From Clostridium sp. BNL1100 (GTDB taxonomy: Bacteria; Bacillota; Clostridia; Acetivibrionales; DSM-1351), in assembly GCF_000244875.1 (NCBI RefSeq), contig NC_016791.1:3849001-3913000 (forward strand): a stretch of DNA of 64,000 nucleotides, in the 5' to 3' direction. Under the pieces are notes generated by a model. The model worked only from the letters and a program-made list of their open reading frames with translations. It was not told the DNA's origin and ran no database searches. The translations under genes were made by a program, and so were the position numbers. Of this stretch, positions 62,505 to 64,000 are shown one piece after another; within the stretch, counting starts at the first letter, position 1, and each line of letters starts with the position of its first letter.

Positions 62505-62721
62505 TTATAACACAAAGTCTGAAATCTCTTTGCTGTCATAGGCTACATTTTTGTCCAGCAAAATTGAAACCTGCGACTTGCACAAGCGGCATTTTACGTT
62601 TACAACATTACTTTCCGACTCATTCGTTTCAGCTATCAGTGCAAGTGCTTCAGAATTGGCCACTGTAATCTGCTACCCTGTGGCCACAGTTTGGACATTT
62701 GAGCTTAATCTTTCTCACCAT
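62505..62721 (-). pseudogene. Two-zinc-knuckle small protein, frameshifted
   Basis: The ATG at 62721 has GGAGG seven bases upstream. The first frame reads MVRKIKLKCPNCGHRVAD and then stops after a few residues. If one T at about 62668 is removed, the frame continues TVANSEALALIAETNESESN and VKCRLCKSQVSILLDKNVAY to a stop at 62505, giving about 71 residues with CPNCG and CRLCK knuckles. The layout resembles Com-like small zinc proteins of mobile elements. It stands directly behind a c-di-GMP riboswitch and terminator. The frameshift is a true mutation or an error. Confidence 0.65.
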
Positions 62722-62756
62722 TTCGTACCCTCCTACATATATTCTCTACCAACACA

Positions 62757-62784
62757 AACGCCTGCTCGTAAATGGGCAGGCGTT
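62757..62784 (-). terminator. Terminator hairpin downstream of the riboswitch aptamer
   Basis: AACGCCTGC (62757-62765) pairs with GCAGGCGTT (62776-62784); on the minus strand TTTGTGTT follows. It lies directly after the aptamer and before the ribosome site of the zinc-knuckle gene, the usual place of the expression platform. Confidence 0.7.
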
Positions 62785-62885
62785 CGCAAAGACCGGCAAC
62801 CAGGCTGTCATAGCGCAATAAACGCTTTAGACCCTAAGCTTTGCGTCCCTACCTTTTGGCAGGTTTGCCTTTAACTTCGGCTGTA
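62785..62885 (-). promoter_or_regulatory. Cyclic di-GMP-I (GEMM) riboswitch
   Basis: Read on the minus strand, this stretch contains the hallmark blocks of the c-di-GMP-I aptamer in order: GGCAAACC, a short stem closed by an AAAA tetraloop (tetraloop side), GGGACGCAAAGC, GGGTCTAA, a second stem, GACAGCC and GGTTGCCG. The intervening stem lengths fit the class. The terminator at 62757-62784 follows. It should let c-di-GMP decide whether the downstream small zinc protein is expressed. Recognition is by consensus from memory, not by a covariance search. Confidence 0.88.
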
Positions 62886-63123
62886 TTTAACTGTCATAGT
62901 AAGTAAAGCCGTCTTACTTCCTTGCAGACGGTGGTTTTTCTTAATTCCATTTATTTTTTGATCGGGCTTGTCTTTAGTAAAAAAATACCTCTTGACACCA
63001 TGTGCAACATGGATTATTATAAATGTGCAGGTTATCTGCGTATTTAGAATTATATGAAATTAACTTGCACTTGTCAATAGGTAATGTGAAAATTATCTGC
63101 TTGTGCATAGAAGGGCGGTCTAT

Positions 63124-63540
63124 ATGAAATTTGGAGAAAAAATAAAGAATGCCCGCGTCGCAAAAGGCTTGACACAGGCGGAACTAGCAGAGGCTATTGG
63201 GGTATCCCTCCGCACGATAGTCAGTTATGAAAACGGAGATTCCTATCCCAAGAAACGCGAGATTTATGGGAAGCTGGCGACGGCATTAGACTTGGATACA
63301 AATTATCTGCTTACCGAAAACGAAGAATTTATCAATGAGGCTGGCGAGAAACATGGAATCAGAGGTAAGAAATATGCTCAACAGCTCGTAGCTGAGGTCA
63401 GCGGCTTATTTGCCGGCGGCAGTATGGAGGATGAGGATTTGGACGCCGTGATGCGTGCAATCACTGACGCTTACTGGATAGCCAAGGAGAAAAACAAAAA
63501 GTTTACACCCAAAAAGTATCGCAAGTCAGACAAGGCGTAG
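63124..63540 (+). CDS. XRE-family repressor (ImmR-like)
   Basis: The 138-residue protein starts at the ATG at 63124. The HTH reads MKFGEKIKNARVAKGLTQAE, then LAEAIGVSLRTIVSYENGDS. The C-terminal part (KKYAQQLVAEVSGLFAGGSM, DAVMRAITDAYWIAKEKNKK) is helical and typical of repressors paired with ImmA peptidases. It is divergent from the riboswitch unit and about 50 bases upstream of the ImmA gene. The pair would control excision and transfer of the element. Confidence 0.85.
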   Translation: MKFGEKIKNARVAKGLTQAELAEAIGVSLRTIVSYENGDSYPKKREIYGKLATALDLDTNYLLTENEEFINEAGEKHGIRGKKYAQQLVAEVSGLFAGGSMEDEDLDAVMRAITDAYWIAKEKNKKFTPKKYRKSDKA

Positions 63541-63590
63541 TCCGTTATTTGGACTGTTGCTGTGATAGAATTATTAAAGAGGTGATTTCA

Positions 63591-64000
63591 TTGAGCAGAG
63601 CCCACATTTACGAATCAGCTGAAAAATATGTCCGACGCTTCGGAACTCGTGACCCTTTTGCCATAGCGGACAAGCTGGGCATCGAGGTTCTGTTTCGCAA
63701 TGACTTTGCCAAGCTTAAAGGGCTTTACCGCGTAATCCAGCGTAACCGCTTCATATTTTTGAATGATCATTTGCCTGTGCAGGTACAGACCTTGGTTTGT
63801 GCCCATGAGCTCGGACATGACGCTCATCATCGGAATCTTGCTGATGACAGTCCTCTCCGTGAGTATGTCCTTTATTCCATGAATACCCGTCCAGAATATG
63901 AAGCCAATCTATTTGCGGCTTCATTGCTTCTTCCTGATAATAAGGTTCATGAATATGCCCGTGAAGGCTATGATGTTGTACAAATCGCAGCCCTGATGAA
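63591..64000 (+). CDS. ImmA/IrrE-family metallopeptidase, partial (runs off window)
   Basis: The start is TTG at 63591 with AAAGAGGTG upstream. The 136 visible residues include the gluzincin motif VCAHELGHDAHH and the downstream RPEYEANLFAASLLLPD, with the third metal ligand. As in ICEBs1-type elements, the peptidase probably cleaves the XRE repressor encoded just before it, linking induction to DNA damage or cell signals. The C-terminus lies outside the window. Confidence 0.88.
   Translation, partial: MSRAHIYESAEKYVRRFGTRDPFAIADKLGIEVLFRNDFAKLKGLYRVIQRNRFIFLNDHLPVQVQTLVCAHELGHDAHHRNLADDSPLREYVLYSMNTRPEYEANLFAASLLLPDNKVHEYAREGYDVVQIAALM

Overview
The window looks like a low-GC, mesophilic, cellulosome-producing clostridium of the Ruminiclostridium type. 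The main clue is a type I dockerin with Ala-Leu at the recognition positions, as in C. cellulolyticum-type dockerins, inside a giant secreted RHS protein. AT-rich spacers, strong AGGAGG ribosome binding sites and clostridial serine recombinases agree. Almost every gene is on the minus strand, and the window is a chain of accessory modules with mobile-element debris at the seams. Genus-level assignment is inference.

1-9.7 kb: a partial XRE regulator, a zinc-finger/HTH protein of the kind found beside serine recombinases, an orphan lipoprotein, and an operon coding a small secreted protein, a lipoprotein, two ABC permeases and an ABC ATPase (6576 down to 2454). Broken recombinases and a broken IS6-type transposase surround them. 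Two related segments (534-791 and 9434-9695) share one half in the same orientation while the other half is inverted.

9.7-25.6 kb: a polymorphic toxin locus. The 3666-residue protein (14624-25624) has a signal peptide, fibronectin III domains with a dockerin nested in one of them, a parallel beta-helix, about 1900 residues of YD repeats, a pretoxin region and a ParB-like toxin tip, followed by a small immunity gene. Downstream lie two displaced C-terminal cassettes with different tips and their own immunity genes. Both carry disabling lesions and are separated by a duplicated spacer of about 400 bp.

25.7-35 kb: recombinase remnants, a 5'-truncated ImmA-like peptidase, an Mrr-type endonuclease, and a type I restriction system (hsdM-hsdS-hsdR) whose hsdM carries two frameshifts.

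35.5-47.6 kb: a defense island bracketed by two near-identical hairpin repeats (35471-35535 and 47781-47843). It holds an operon of a small HTH protein, two cytosine-C5 methyltransferases, an HNH nuclease, a double-GHKL kinase-like ATPase and a receiver-domain protein; then a Vsr-like nuclease, a DUF5677-like protein, two uncharacterised genes, a class III nucleotidyl-cyclase-like protein and a PD-(D/E)XK-like nuclease.

47.9-55.7 kb: an arsenic island. One unit is arsR, a CoA-disulfide-reductase/rhodanese flavoprotein, acr3, arsD and arsA; the other is a MarR regulator, arsM, a C_GCAxxG_C_C protein, an ArsN-like acetyltransferase and a 42-residue membrane peptide.

55.9-64 kb: the end of an integrative element. 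It has two full serine recombinases, three recombinase-like partners without a catalytic serine, a SHOCT-like protein, a cluster of tiny coupled ORFs, a sigma-like protein, a c-di-GMP-I riboswitch ahead of a frameshifted zinc-ribbon gene, and a divergent XRE/ImmA pair that runs off the window.
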